From: Verrucomicrobiota bacterium
GTDB lineage: Bacteria; Verrucomicrobiota; Verrucomicrobiia; Limisphaerales; SIBE01
Direction of reading: 5' to 3'
Length of the DNA stretch: 35,219 bases
Assembly: GCA_027623095.1 (NCBI GenBank)
Contig: JAQBVM010000027.1
Span: 1-35,219 of the forward strand
The translations under genes were made by a program, and so were the position numbers. Under the pieces are notes generated by a model, which saw only the letters and a list, made by a program, of their open reading frames with translations, had not been told where the DNA came from and made no database searches. This document shows, piece by piece, positions 17,319-26,561 of the stretch. Each line of letters starts with the position of its first letter. Position 1 is the first letter of the stretch.

Positions 17319-17562
17319 AGTTGGCATCAAAAAATCCGGTGCTTCATCGGCGGCGGATGATGATGCAGTTGTTCATGAATTTCCATTGCCAGTCTCCCGT
17401 CAAAGTGCCCGTGAGTTACTTGAATTCCATAGTGTCTTCAAACCGCTGCCGGTGCGGTAAAAGCGCCACACCATGTTTGGAGAAATCCTCCAGCGCTTTC
17501 TCCCGAAATGCATTCCAGGAAAAATGCAGCCGTCTCGTCTGAAGTATTATCCGAAAACCAAT

Positions 17563-18315
17563 ATGAAAACATTTGCCCCATCAATACTCGATCTCAGACG
17601 GCTATCGAGTTTCCTATTCGTTGGCTGCCTATTTGGCTTGCCGCTGAAAGCTGCGGAACCTGGCGAAATACTCCCTCCGGAAGTCGCTCCAAAGGCGGTC
17701 CGCACGATCGCTGGATCACCCCCAAGCGACGCGATCATCCTATTCGACGGCTTGGATCTTTCGGAATGGCGAGGCCCGAACCTGGGGGAAGCTAAGTGGG
17801 AAGTGAAAAACGATGTCGCCACGGTCAACGGCACCGGATCAATCATCAGCAAGAAGGAATTCGCGGACTGCCAGCTCCACGTTGAGTGGGCCACTCCCAA
17901 AGTCGTGAAAGGCGACGGACAGGACCGGGGAAATAGCGGCATCTATATTCAAAACCGTTATGAAGTGCAGATTCTGGATAGCTGGAACAATGAAACCTAT
18001 CACCACGGATCAGCAGGCAGCATCTACAAACAGTATGCCCCGTTAGCCAACGCGTCCAGGCCTCCCGGCGAAGGGCAAACCTACGATATTTTCTTTCATG
18101 CGCCTCGATTCGATCCGGACGGGCGGCTGGCAAAACCTGCCACCATTACGGTAATTCACAATGGAGTACTCGTTCAGGACAACGTTGAAATCAAAGGGAC
18201 AACCGTGAATTCAGGGGCGCCGAAATACACGGCGCACCCATTAAAAATGCCGATCCTGCTTCAAGATCATGGGAACCCGGTTCAATTCCGCAACATCTGG
18301 GTGCGGCCGCTCTGA
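17563..18315 (+). CDS. Secreted DUF1080 (3-keto-disaccharide hydrolase family) protein
   Basis: About 250 residues from ATG 17563, chosen because MKTFAPS followed by [20 protein letters not shown] makes a signal peptide; the frame is open to 17473 but the added residues are unlike one. The domain has the DUF1080 landmarks: [43 protein letters not shown], a GSIYKQYAP block, and [13 protein letters not shown] near the end, forming a concanavalin-like beta-sandwich. Some members hydrolyse 3-keto-glycosides; others only bind glycan. A strong terminator follows at 18356. The 244 bases before it (17319-17562) hold no recognisable gene. Confidence 0.88.
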   Translation: MKTFAPSILDLRRLSSFLFVGCLFGLPLKAAEPGEILPPEVAPKAVRTIAGSPPSDAIILFDGLDLSEWRGPNLGEAKWEVKNDVATVNGTGSIISKKEFADCQLHVEWATPKVVKGDGQDRGNSGIYIQNRYEVQILDSWNNETYHHGSAGSIYKQYAPLANASRPPGEGQTYDIFFHAPRFDPDGRLAKPATITVIHNGVLVQDNVEIKGTTVNSGAPKYTAHPLKMPILLQDHGNPVQFRNIWVRPL

Positions 18316-18355
18316 CGATCTCGGCAGACCGGCAGGAACATTGTTTCGGTTGGGA

Positions 18356-18391
18356 AAGGAGCCAAGTAGTCGCTGGCTCCTTCTTATTGTT
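18356..18391 (+). terminator. Intrinsic terminator after the DUF1080 gene
   Basis: A perfect 9-bp stem, AAGGAGCCA (18356-18364) with TGGCTCCTT (18374-18382), closes a 9-base loop and is followed by a T-rich run (CTTATTGTT). It lies 40 bases past the DUF1080 stop and between convergent genes. The minus-strand side has a weaker T-run, so it probably serves mainly the plus strand. Confidence 0.8.
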
Positions 18392-18427
18392 CTGGGCACG
18401 GCTCTCAATTGATTCGGAATCGGCACC

Positions 18428-19525
18428 CTAGCTCAATCGCCGCAGTTTTGTGATTCGTCCAGTCTGAACCCATTCGGCAACGAAGATATTTCCATCCGCA
18501 TCGAAACAGGCATCATGCGGATGCAGAAATTTTCCAGATACCCAGCGATCCGGTTGCTGGCGCAGCTTCCGATTATCCTTCAGCACCTCCGCGCGCCATT
18601 CGGGATCCTCACCCAGATGCGCGACGATCCGGTCGTTGCCATCCACCAGGGTGACGCGAGCGCTCAAGTCCGGTACCACCATCATCTCTTTGTAGGTATC
18701 CACATTCGCCGGGAGAATAAACCCATCCAGCGTTTTCAAATGTTTGCCTTCCAGCGTGAACCATTGCAACCGGGCGTTCACCCGATCCGCAACCACAATA
18801 GACAATTCGCGCCCGGGTCGGTTATCCATCCAAATCCCATGAGGCAATTGAAACTGGCCGTTCTCTTGCCCAACCCCGCCAAATACGGAAACCCAGTTCG
18901 CGTCCTTGTCGTATTGATGAACCTGATACGCGCCGTATCCATCCGCCACGTAGAATCCGCCATCCGGCCGAAAGGCGATATTGGTCGGCATAAATCGATC
19001 ACGACCCCATACCTTCTTGGGATTCGTATCCTCATCGTTGGCGTAAATCTTCGATTCCATCGGAGCATGCCGTTCCCAGACCGTTTCGCCGGTCAAAGTC
19101 AGTTTCGCAAAAAATTTGAGCCCCTGATATCCCGTCACATAAAGAAACTGAACCGCGCCTTCCGTCCGCACTTCCAATCCGTGGCCGCCACCCTGAAACT
19201 GGCTGCCAAACGACCGGACATACTCGCCCCGTGGGTCAAAAACAAAGATGGCCGGATGATCCTTGAGATTCTCCGTTCCCTCATGAATTACATAGAGTAA
19301 TCCTTCGCGATCCACGGAAACATTGTGCGTCGTTTGCCATGAAAACCGATCGGGCAATCGCGCCCAATTGTGAAGCACCTCGAATTGGTGAGCACCCTCG
19401 CCAACTATTATTTGAGAGCTGCTCTTGCTGGCCGCGATCACGTTGGGAACGCCTAGAGTGGACATCGCGGCAATTGTTGAGTTTTCTAAAAAGCGGCGGC
19501 GGGAGATCTGCGAATTCTTTTTCAT
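18428..19525 (-). CDS. Tat-exported NHL-type beta-propeller protein
   Basis: This 365-residue protein opens with a twin-arginine signal (QISRRRFLENSTIAAMS, with the SRRRFL motif), so it is exported folded. The rest is a six-bladed propeller of NHL/peptidylglycine-lyase type, with repeated blades such as VSVDREGLLYVIHEG, IAFRPDGGFYVADGYG, VFGGVGQENGQFQLPHGI and ACFDADGNIFVAEW. No catalytic metal site is obvious to me, so a binding role or an unknown hydrolytic role are both possible. It is a single gene, convergent with the DUF1080 gene across the terminator at 18356. Proteins of this kind commonly accompany DUF1080 and DUF1501 genes in Verrucomicrobia and Planctomycetes. Confidence 0.82.
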   Translation of the reverse strand: MKKNSQISRRRFLENSTIAAMSTLGVPNVIAASKSSSQIIVGEGAHQFEVLHNWARLPDRFSWQTTHNVSVDREGLLYVIHEGTENLKDHPAIFVFDPRGEYVRSFGSQFQGGGHGLEVRTEGAVQFLYVTGYQGLKFFAKLTLTGETVWERHAPMESKIYANDEDTNPKKVWGRDRFMPTNIAFRPDGGFYVADGYGAYQVHQYDKDANWVSVFGGVGQENGQFQLPHGIWMDNRPGRELSIVVADRVNARLQWFTLEGKHLKTLDGFILPANVDTYKEMMVVPDLSARVTLVDGNDRIVAHLGEDPEWRAEVLKDNRKLRQQPDRWVSGKFLHPHDACFDADGNIFVAEWVQTGRITKLRRLS

Positions 19526-20077
19526 GGTTAGAGCGATTTGTTAAGGGTGGGTGCGTTTAGATCAGAGTCTTGAGATTCTTCTTTCGCAATCGGCAATCGC
19601 TTCCTCGGTCGGACTTGCCGTTCTGGGCACGTAACATTTCGCCCAAACCGCTTGTCCAAGCTCGGTGGCTATTCTGCGCGGAGCGACAGTCAAGTCCAAC
19701 ACGGACTGGATGATTCAGAAATTTGCGTCGAATTGCAATCGCAGAGGCGTTTACAGTAGAGACCAACCATTTCATGGATAGCCCCGACCTCCAAAGATCA
19801 CGCGCACATTGGGACCATGAACCCTGGAAATTGGAGGACAGGACTCAAATCGCAAATCAAAAATAGTCCCGGTTCATGGGTAGGGAACACCTCCAAAGTA
19901 TTGATGTGAATCGTTACCATAAACTGCCTGGACAGTTTTTTGTCGCACATACGACATAAACTTGTCCTTCCGGGAATCGTAGTTCATGGGTCAACACCCA
20001 ACTTCCAACTTTGAACGTTCATTTGCATGTTAAACTTTGGATGTTGGCAGTTGAGCCCCTTAAAACCAGTGGCGCGT
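19526..20077. other. Intergenic region with repeated GGTTCATGG words and hairpins
   Basis: There is no supportable gene in these 552 bases; a 72-codon minus frame at 19557-19775 has no recognisable content. The stretch carries GGTTCATGG on the minus strand at 19815-19823, on the plus strand at 19871-19879 (preceded by AAATAGTCCC, close to GAATAGTAAC before the copy at 251) and a shorter GTTCATGG at 19982-19989. A small hairpin AAACTG/CAGTTT with a T6 run (19921-19941) could terminate plus-strand transcripts, but no plus-strand gene precedes it. Confidence 0.5.
19998..20047. repeat. Long imperfect inverted repeat downstream of the DUF1501 gene
   Basis: CCAACTTCCAA (19998-20008) is complementary to TTGGATGTTGG (20037-20047) at 10 of 11 positions, around a 28-base centre that itself contains the palindrome GAACGTTC. 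It begins 30 bases past the stop of the minus-strand DUF1501 gene. It has no T-tract on either side, so it may stabilise the transcript end or be a mobile repeat unit rather than an intrinsic terminator. Confidence 0.5.
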
Positions 20078-21583
20078 TCACGCGAGAATCTCACGAATCA
20101 CATGACCGTGGACATCCGTGATGCGTCGGTCACTGCCGTTGTGCCGAAACGTTAATCGTTCGTGATCGATGCCCAGCAAATGCAGAATTGTGGCATGTAC
20201 ATCGTAGCAGTAAGTCCTCCCGCTCTTGGCTTTCCAGCCCCATTCATCGCTTTCACCGTAAGCGACACCTCCTTGAATCCCCGCGCCCGCCAGCCATTGG
20301 ACGGAAGTGCCGCCATTGTGATCCCGGCCGGTCGCTCCCTGCGTGAACGGCATGCGGCCAAATTCGGTGCTCCAGACCACAAGCGTATCATCGAGAAGCC
20401 CTCGCTCTTTCAAATCTAAAAGCAATGCCGCAGCCGGTCTGTCTGTTGCGTTCGCCATAAGCGGAAGTTCGTTTGCAATATCCGCATGATTGTCCCAGTT
20501 ATTCTTGGGCCCGCCCGCTCCGCTCCAAACCTGAACAAACCGAACACCACGTTCGATCATCCGCCGGGCGAGAAGACAGCGCCGTCCAAAATCCGCGGTT
20601 TTTTCGTTGTCCAAGCCGTAGAGCTTCTGGACCGTCTCCGATTCACCCGAGATGTTGAGAACGTCCGGCGCGCTTAACTGTAGCTTGGCCGCCATTTCGT
20701 ACGAATCGATCCGCGCCTCAAGCCGCGAATCCCCCGGCCATTCCTCAAGATGCCTCCGGTTAAGCCGATGCAAAAGCTTGAGACCCTCGCGCTCGCTTTC
20801 CGGAGTGATCGAAGCTGCCGATCGCGGTGGGAACAAATCCCTGACCGGCTCGGATGCCGCCGCATTGATGATTGTTCCCTGGTGAACAACAGGGAGAAAG
20901 CCCGATGAAAAATTCCCCTTTTGATTGTAAGGCAAACCGCTCTGATCTGGAAGAACCACGAACGTCGGCAAGTCGTCCGTAATCCGGCCCAGACCGTACG
21001 AGACCCAAGCTCCCAAACAGGGAAACCCAGGCGTCAGAAATCCCGTGTTCATCATGAAACTAGCCGGTCCGTGGACGTTCGTTTTGGAAGCCACCGCCAT
21101 GAGAAATGCGATGTCATCCACTCTCGTCGCAAGGTTCGGAAACACGCCGGTCGCCCAACGTCCGCATTGTCCGTGTTGCTCCCATTCGAAAGGGGACTTC
21201 ATGAGGTTGCCCGGCGCGCTGGTCGCTGCCTCCACATGCGATCCCGGATCAAATTTCTGGTCGTGCCGTTTCACCAACTCGGGCTTGTAATCGAACGTGT
21301 CGATCTGGCTCACTCCTCCGTTCATGAAGAGCTGAATCACACGCTTGACCTTCGCACGATGGTGTATGCCACCATTCAGCTCCGCGCGCGGTTTCAACGC
21401 GTCGCCGGCCCCGGCAACGTCAGGGCAACCGAGAAGTTGCGCCAGCGCAACACCACCCAGCCCACCTCCGAATCGCCAAAGAAACTCGCGCCGATCCACC
21501 GTTTGACTCAACCCACTCTTCCAAGTTTTCGATTGGTTCGGGGTCCGGCCGATATCAACTCGTCGATCAGAAGAACGGAACAT
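20078..21583 (-). CDS. DUF1501 family exported protein
   Basis: This 501-residue protein has an N-terminal Tat-like leader (VDRREFLWRFGGGLGGVALAQLLG) typical of the family. It shows the DUF1501 core: VIQLFMNGGVSQIDTFDYKP near the start, FPNLATRVDDIAFL, HGPASFMMNTGF, FGRRCLLARRMIERGVRFVQVWSG, TLVVWSTEFGRMPFTQG, and the GRDHNGG motif near the end, which gives the alkaline-phosphatase/sulfatase-like metal fold. The biochemical function is unknown. It lies 21 bases after the DUF1549/1553 gene, the pairing seen repeatedly in Planctomycetes and Verrucomicrobia, and is last in a three-gene unit. Confidence 0.9.
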   Translation of the reverse strand: MFRSSDRRVDIGRTPNQSKTWKSGLSQTVDRREFLWRFGGGLGGVALAQLLGCPDVAGAGDALKPRAELNGGIHHRAKVKRVIQLFMNGGVSQIDTFDYKPELVKRHDQKFDPGSHVEAATSAPGNLMKSPFEWEQHGQCGRWATGVFPNLATRVDDIAFLMAVASKTNVHGPASFMMNTGFLTPGFPCLGAWVSYGLGRITDDLPTFVVLPDQSGLPYNQKGNFSSGFLPVVHQGTIINAAASEPVRDLFPPRSAASITPESEREGLKLLHRLNRRHLEEWPGDSRLEARIDSYEMAAKLQLSAPDVLNISGESETVQKLYGLDNEKTADFGRRCLLARRMIERGVRFVQVWSGAGGPKNNWDNHADIANELPLMANATDRPAAALLLDLKERGLLDDTLVVWSTEFGRMPFTQGATGRDHNGGTSVQWLAGAGIQGGVAYGESDEWGWKAKSGRTYCYDVHATILHLLGIDHERLTFRHNGSDRRITDVHGHVIREILA

Positions 21584-21604
21584 AAGGCATTACATCTGGT
21601 TCAT

Positions 21605-24373
21605 TCAGTTCACGAACATGAACTCGTTGCTATTCAGAAGAAACCGGCACAGATTGGCCAGGCCATGCGCGCCTGCATATTCTGTCATCAAACTCACTTC
21701 TTCCGCTGATGGTTCCCGGCCAAAAGTGAGCTGGCAAGCGGCACGAACTCGATCCGGCATTTCCATCGCGGATTCGGCTACCCGGCTGGCAAATCGTTCG
21801 CTGAAATGAACCATAAACGGATTGTTAAGCATGGAAAGCGCCTGCAGGGGCGTGACACTCACGTTCCGTTTAGCGGTGATTTGAGAGGCGTCGGCGCAGT
21901 CCAATACATCCATGAACGGATCCGGAAGTGTGCGGAAGATGAATCGGTACACACTCCGCCGCCGGGCTTCCGGACCATTCAGATCGAATTCGGAGTAATC
22001 GACAACCGGAGTTACGTGAATTCCGGGGCTCAGAGCGAAGTGTTTGTCGGACGGCCCGCCCATTCGCAAATCCAATTCGCCGCTGATCTGAAGAACCGCG
22101 TCGTACACGGATTCCGCTTCAAGACGCGACCGGTTCGCCCGCCACAGAAACCGATTATCGGCATCGATGGCACCGGATGCGGAATCAAACTGTGACGACT
22201 GCCGATAAACCGCGCTCGTCACAATCAATCGATGAAGATTCTTCAACGACCCTCCATTCTCCAACAGGTAAGCGGCGAGCCAATCCAGCAGTTCCAGATG
22301 CGACGGCTCCGAGCCCATTTGGCCAAAATCGTTTGGAGTATCCACGATCCCTCTCCCGAAATGGTATTGCCATATCCGATTCGCGATTGAACGCCAGGTC
22401 AATGGGTTCTTCGAACTTGAAATCCACTTCGCGAGCGCCGCTCTCCGTTCCCCTTCGTCGGTCGCACTGTCAACGCGAAATGTGGATTCCAAGCCTTCGA
22501 CGCACGACAAGGCGCCGGGAGTCGCCAGCGCACCGGGATTGTCAATATTCCCCCTTCTTAAGACATGCACCGCGCGAGGGATCTTGGTCGGCTTGAAGCT
22601 TCCGTCCGGCACAAAGTCGCTCGCTCCAGCATAGACAATCTGTGCGGGCGGCAAATCTGACAATTGTTTTTCGATTTGCTGCTTTCGGAAATAGACAGCC
22701 AGTTCCAGTGCCTGGTCCCGGCTTCGGTCAGTAGCCGGAATCGCAAAGATTTTCGAAATCTCGACCGGAAACTTCAGAACTCGCAAGGGCCTGGGCGCCG
22801 TGGTCGCGGACAACCTAAATCTTCCAATCAGATGTCCTCCGCCATGGTTCTGATTCAATTCAAAATGTAGTGTTGCGCCGTTCTTTGAACCCAGATGCTG
22901 CTTTGTCTCGAAGACCGCCACGTGCGATCGCCCAACATCTGGAAACACGCCCCAAGCCGTGTCCGTCTTTCCATCGATAGATCTATCAACTCTCCATCCG
23001 TCTTGATCGAAATCAGCGGACGCGTTTTGCAATTCAACTGGTGTCTTCAAACGAGGTTCCGCGCCGTTCCCTTTGGTCTCAAATTGGATTTGAAATTCCG
23101 ACAAATGAAAATTCCCGTTATCTTGTCTTCCGGGGCCGTGTTTAGGAAGTCGAGCATCAGAGAACACTTCCAAGCGAATCCCTGTGATGCCCTCGATGGA
23201 AGTGGATGCCGTCACCGAATAGACTGCGCGTTCGGGAAGGGGACCGCTCGATAACAGCGACTGATCATCAAGCTTCGTCAACACCACGTCCCCCGATGCT
23301 GAATATGTTTCGGGCTCGAGCACAGTCCACACGGATGCCGGATCGGACGAATCGTTCTCCCAAGCGGACACTTGCGCCTGTGTGGCCGCCGACAAAAGGT
23401 CCTCAACAAGCGCGTCGGGCCGCCGATCTAGATCCGCCCGTTGTTTCAGGAGAGACTGCCGCTTCAGGTGGATGCGAGGGTCCGTGTCGAAATAGCGATT
23501 CGCCTTGTCTGTGGCCGCGAACACGGCTTGAAGTCCGTAGTATTCTTCCTTGGTGATCGGATCAAACTTGTGGTCGTGACAGCGCGCGCAATGAACAGTC
23601 GCACTCGTGAACGTTGTCATTGTCGTCATCACGATGTCATCCCGATCCAAATAACGGGCAACCTGCCGATCGATTGTGTCCTCGCGAATATCCCGAAGGG
23701 AGCTCTCATCCCAAGGCCCGGTCGCCAGGAAACCCAAAGCCAGCGTCGCCTGCGGATCTTCCGGAAATAAAACGTCGCCGGCGACCTGTTCTTCAACGAA
23801 GCGACCGTACGGTTTGTCCTCATTGAACGAACGGATCAAATAGTCGCGATAAGGCCAAGCGTTGGTGCGAATGCGATCCTGATCGTGGCCATGCGTTTCA
23901 GCATAATGCACCAAATCCATCCAATGCCGGGCAAACCGTTCGCCATAACGCGAGCTGCCCAAAAGCCGGTCCACAACCTTCGCATACGCATCCGCGGACG
24001 AATCCCCTTCGAAATTCCGCAGGTCCTCGGGAGTGGGCGGCAACCCGGTCAGGTCGAAAGTAACACGTCTGAGTACTGTTCGTTTGTCCGCCAATGGGGA
24101 GGGCTTCAGCCCTTTATCTTCAAGACGAGATAGGATAAACCTATCCACCGGAGTAACCGCCCAAGACGCGCCATTGACAGCCGGCACCTCCGGCTTTTGA
24201 ACCGAGCGCAACGACCACCAAACATCGCTCTTTTCGGAAGGATTGATGGATTCCCCGCTGCAATCGATGCCGTTGAAGCATTTAAGCGCACAAATAAGAA
24301 GCGCCAAACACCGATGCAGCCTATTCCCCAATGAGAACCCAATTGCACTCACACTATACACAACCGCACCCAT
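21605..24373 (-). CDS. DUF1549/DUF1553 exported protein with a CxxCH motif
   Basis: This 922-residue protein begins with a hydrophobic leader (about 1-40). The DUF1549 part follows: VDRFILSRLEDKGLKPSP, RVTFDLTGLPPTPEDL, RYGERFARHWMDLVHYAET. CARCHDHKFDPI carries a CxxCH heme-binding-type motif. A central beta-rich insert (about 330-570) separates this from the DUF1553 part: PLTWRSIANRIWQYHFGRGIV, then LLDWLAAYLLENGGSLKNLHR, then VTPLQALSMLNNPF. Many family members also have an N-terminal planctomycete cytochrome domain; it is absent here. The ATG overlaps the stop of the ThuA gene by one base (TAATG), so translation is probably coupled. The function is unknown; roles in extracytoplasmic polysaccharide breakdown have been suggested. 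Confidence 0.9.
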   Translation of the reverse strand: MGAVVYSVSAIGFSLGNRLHRCLALLICALKCFNGIDCSGESINPSEKSDVWWSLRSVQKPEVPAVNGASWAVTPVDRFILSRLEDKGLKPSPLADKRTVLRRVTFDLTGLPPTPEDLRNFEGDSSADAYAKVVDRLLGSSRYGERFARHWMDLVHYAETHGHDQDRIRTNAWPYRDYLIRSFNEDKPYGRFVEEQVAGDVLFPEDPQATLALGFLATGPWDESSLRDIREDTIDRQVARYLDRDDIVMTTMTTFTSATVHCARCHDHKFDPITKEEYYGLQAVFAATDKANRYFDTDPRIHLKRQSLLKQRADLDRRPDALVEDLLSAATQAQVSAWENDSSDPASVWTVLEPETYSASGDVVLTKLDDQSLLSSGPLPERAVYSVTASTSIEGITGIRLEVFSDARLPKHGPGRQDNGNFHLSEFQIQFETKGNGAEPRLKTPVELQNASADFDQDGWRVDRSIDGKTDTAWGVFPDVGRSHVAVFETKQHLGSKNGATLHFELNQNHGGGHLIGRFRLSATTAPRPLRVLKFPVEISKIFAIPATDRSRDQALELAVYFRKQQIEKQLSDLPPAQIVYAGASDFVPDGSFKPTKIPRAVHVLRRGNIDNPGALATPGALSCVEGLESTFRVDSATDEGERRAALAKWISSSKNPLTWRSIANRIWQYHFGRGIVDTPNDFGQMGSEPSHLELLDWLAAYLLENGGSLKNLHRLIVTSAVYRQSSQFDSASGAIDADNRFLWRANRSRLEAESVYDAVLQISGELDLRMGGPSDKHFALSPGIHVTPVVDYSEFDLNGPEARRRSVYRFIFRTLPDPFMDVLDCADASQITAKRNVSVTPLQALSMLNNPFMVHFSERFASRVAESAMEMPDRVRAACQLTFGREPSAEEVSLMTEYAGAHGLANLCRFLLNSNEFMFVN

Positions 24374-25182
24374 TAATCATTAAGCCGTCCCACCGCCCAA
24401 CGAAATCCCCGCGCAACGGTATTTAGAAACACAGGATCTCGGAACGTGTCATCCGAATGACCGAACGTGGTTCCAAACACGCGCGCACCGCCATATTGAT
24501 TCACCCAAGCAACAGGATATTCTTTGCCATCCCGTTCACTGACCGAAGTGGCCAATGCCTTGGCGCTCGGCCAAAGTTTTTCGATGACATACAACTCGTC
24601 TTTCGGGGACGTCCACACGGCGGGAAAACCATTCATGATTGGATGATCCTTCGCCGCGGCCTTGACCGGATAACTACTCTGATGATCGTGGCGCCTGCTG
24701 GTCACGCCGAGGAACTCTCGCCAATCGTCGATCTGAGCCGCGCGATACGTGTGCATCGCGCAATGAATCACAATCGCCGGAACTCCGTTAAAGTGCGCCT
24801 GCGTGATGCGCCGGATGTAATTCTCATCCGTTGTATCCGCGAAACATTCGTTGTGAATGACGATATCGTACTTCGACGCCCAGTTTGGATCGTCGTATAG
24901 CGGGATCATGGCACGCGTGCCGTTTCCTCCCTCGTGCACCACGGTCCATTCGACTGGGATCTGCGCCGAGATCGCGTTGGTGAGCGCCCTGGACTGGAAT
25001 TGGTAGTTATGACAACACCCGTCGGTGATGATCAACGCCCTGATCGGAGCGCCGCCCGTCGGCGAGGCCTGCCCCTCCGCGCCTCGGGCGAAGCCTCCCA
25101 AACCAAGCACCACAGCAATTGAAAAACAAAACTGAATCGAACGAACGAAACGAAACCGGGAAGCGTGAAAGATATTTTGCAT
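24373..25182 (-). CDS. Secreted ThuA-like protein
   Basis: This 269-residue protein has a signal peptide (positively charged start, then FCFSIAVVLGLGGFARGAEG). The body is the glutamine-amidotransferase-like ThuA fold: IRALIITDGCCHNYQ, YDIVIHNECFAD, VPAIVIHCAMHTYR, DHPIMNGFP, then PVAWVNQYGGARVFGTTFGHSDDTFRD near the end, where GARVF..T.GH is the family's best-known block. ThuA proteins are named for trehalose use, but members beside DUF1501/DUF1549 genes are of unknown specificity. It is first in a three-gene minus-strand operon, overlapping the next gene by one base, with a candidate promoter at 25197-25225. Confidence 0.88.
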   Translation of the reverse strand: MQNIFHASRFRFVRSIQFCFSIAVVLGLGGFARGAEGQASPTGGAPIRALIITDGCCHNYQFQSRALTNAISAQIPVEWTVVHEGGNGTRAMIPLYDDPNWASKYDIVIHNECFADTTDENYIRRITQAHFNGVPAIVIHCAMHTYRAAQIDDWREFLGVTSRRHDHQSSYPVKAAAKDHPIMNGFPAVWTSPKDELYVIEKLWPSAKALATSVSERDGKEYPVAWVNQYGGARVFGTTFGHSDDTFRDPVFLNTVARGFRWAVGRLND

Positions 25183-25196
25183 GGTTGAGTTGGCAG

Positions 25197-25225
25197 ACTC
25201 TATTCAGGAATCGATCCATCGTCAA
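25197..25225 (-). promoter_or_regulatory. Candidate sigma-70-type promoter for the ThuA operon
   Basis: On the minus strand, TTGACG (25220-25225) and TAGAGT (25197-25202) are 17 bases apart. The -35 matches consensus at five of six positions, the -10 at four of six. Transcription would start near 25190, leaving only a few bases before the ATG at 25182, so the message would be almost leaderless. No Shine-Dalgarno sequence is visible, which agrees with that. Confidence 0.3.
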
Positions 25226-25413
25226 TGAAGTCAAATTGCATTGATCCAGTGCCTTTTCCCGGCCCGCGGCCATCCTGTCCGCAGCGCACAAAAACATCAA
25301 AAGACAGAGGACCGATTTACTGCGCACCTCGCGTCTCACCGAAGGGAGTTATTGATGCGGGCTAATAATGCTTCGATTTTGTCCTTTACTGGTCCGTGTG
25401 CTAAAAATACCGC

Positions 25414-26433
25414 GTGTTTAGCCAAACAGGCTCCGTTCTTCCATCGTGTTCATACCGATCTCGATGTGTGAACACATTCATGATTCTCGGGTTGTTCGTG
25501 CTTGTCTGGATTGGCGATACGTCCGCTCAAGAGTCATTATCCATGAGACCCCTCGATTCTTGGATTCAACGACTTCCCGACCCGGATCTGCCACTTTTCC
25601 GGGATGGCGCATACGGAAATCAACGTTTCGTCGTTGTCGGTCACTCGGGGTCGGTAGGAACTTCGGAGGACGGACTGAAATGGACAACACGTGAAGCGGG
25701 ATTTGTAGGTCGTATTTGGACCATCACATTTGGAAACGGACGCTTTGTCGCGTTTGGGAATGACTCCGGAACGGGGAATGCTTTTGGTTTCCCTCAATTT
25801 CCGACCACCGCGCTTGTTTCTATCGATGGTCTTTCTTGGCAAACGGTTCCGATTCCTGACACGGGAGGCAGCTTCGCGATTGCGTATGGCGGCGGACTCT
25901 TCGTGGCAGTGGGTAACAAGCGGATTCTAACTTCGCCCAGTGGTATCGATTGGACTCAGAGGTATCAAAATCCGTCCGTGCATCTCTCAAGCGTCGCGTT
26001 CGGAAACGAGACGTTTGTGGCGGTTGGTGACCTGTACATCGGCACATCCCGCGACGGTGTGCAATGGAATCGGAGCCATTTGCCCGAACACCCCTTAAAC
26101 GACATCATTTTTGCCGATGAAGAGTTTGTTGCTGTCGAAGAGAATGGCGCAATCTTGACTTCAAACAACGGAGTGGACTGGACGGAACAGTCCAGTTCAA
26201 CCTCTCTTCCGCTACGTGGAGTTGCGTTCGGGAAAGGTCAATTCGTTGCCTTCGGATCCTCGGAACCAGACACACCCATCGGAAATATCGTTCTTACATC
26301 GACGGATGCGCGCGATTGGAGACCAATGTCATCCAGTCCGGAGAATCCTTCGTTTCTCGATGTCGCGTTCGGCGAGGAGATATTCGTGGGTTTGGACCGG
26401 AATCACACGATCGCCACTTCGCCGATTGCTTAA
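25414..26433 (+). CDS. Exported beta-propeller protein, C-terminus truncated
   Basis: This 339-residue protein has at least six repeats of the kind [FV]VA[VF]G..G.I.TS.DG..W., for example FVVVGHSGSVGTSEDGLKW, LFVAVGNKRILTSPSGIDW and FVAVEENGAILTSNNGVDW. The repeats are typical of propellers seen in secreted Verrucomicrobia proteins. The leader contains RSR before FMILGLFVLVWIGDTSAQ, which argues for the upstream GTG at 25414; GTG 25468 and ATG 25480 are alternatives that lack positive charge before the hydrophobic core. The last repeat ends abruptly at TIATSPIA, where other repeats have TS.DG..W, because of a frameshift (see 26434-26561). The role is unknown, probably binding. It is divergent from the ThuA operon. 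Confidence 0.65.
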   Translation: MFSQTGSVLPSCSYRSRCVNTFMILGLFVLVWIGDTSAQESLSMRPLDSWIQRLPDPDLPLFRDGAYGNQRFVVVGHSGSVGTSEDGLKWTTREAGFVGRIWTITFGNGRFVAFGNDSGTGNAFGFPQFPTTALVSIDGLSWQTVPIPDTGGSFAIAYGGGLFVAVGNKRILTSPSGIDWTQRYQNPSVHLSSVAFGNETFVAVGDLYIGTSRDGVQWNRSHLPEHPLNDIIFADEEFVAVEENGAILTSNNGVDWTEQSSSTSLPLRGVAFGKGQFVAFGSSEPDTPIGNIVLTSTDARDWRPMSSSPENPSFLDVAFGEEIFVGLDRNHTIATSPIA

Positions 26434-26561
26434 CTTGAATGCATCAGGAAAGCCCGACCGTTATTCCCATCACCGTGGTGGGATATGGCGATGGTTTATT
26501 CGTAGCGCTGGCGAATTCGGGCGAAGGACCTTGGACGGTCATTGAAACCTGGGTATCCTAA
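26434..26561 (+). pseudogene. Detached, frame-shifted C-terminus of the propeller gene
   Basis: Past the stop at 26431-26433 the missing repeat continues in the next-but-one frame. Restoring one G after CCG near 26422 would give TSPDCLTW, the expected TS.DG..W pattern, with the W codon now TGA (26436-26438). It then runs MHQESPTVIPITVVGYGD, then GLFVALANSG and VIETWVS to a stop at 26559-26561. So a one-base deletion plus one nonsense substitution have cut off the last blade. The match to the repeat consensus on both sides makes chance unlikely. Confidence 0.7.

Noticed and set aside
16521..17330. 269-codon minus-strand open frame
   Set aside because: It lies wholly inside the M28 peptidase gene, whose zinc ligands are all intact; its product is unrecognisable.
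20921..21709. 262-codon plus-strand open frame
   Set aside because: It is antisense to the DUF1501 gene and the end of the DUF1549/1553 gene, with a histidine/arginine-rich product typical of a shadow frame.
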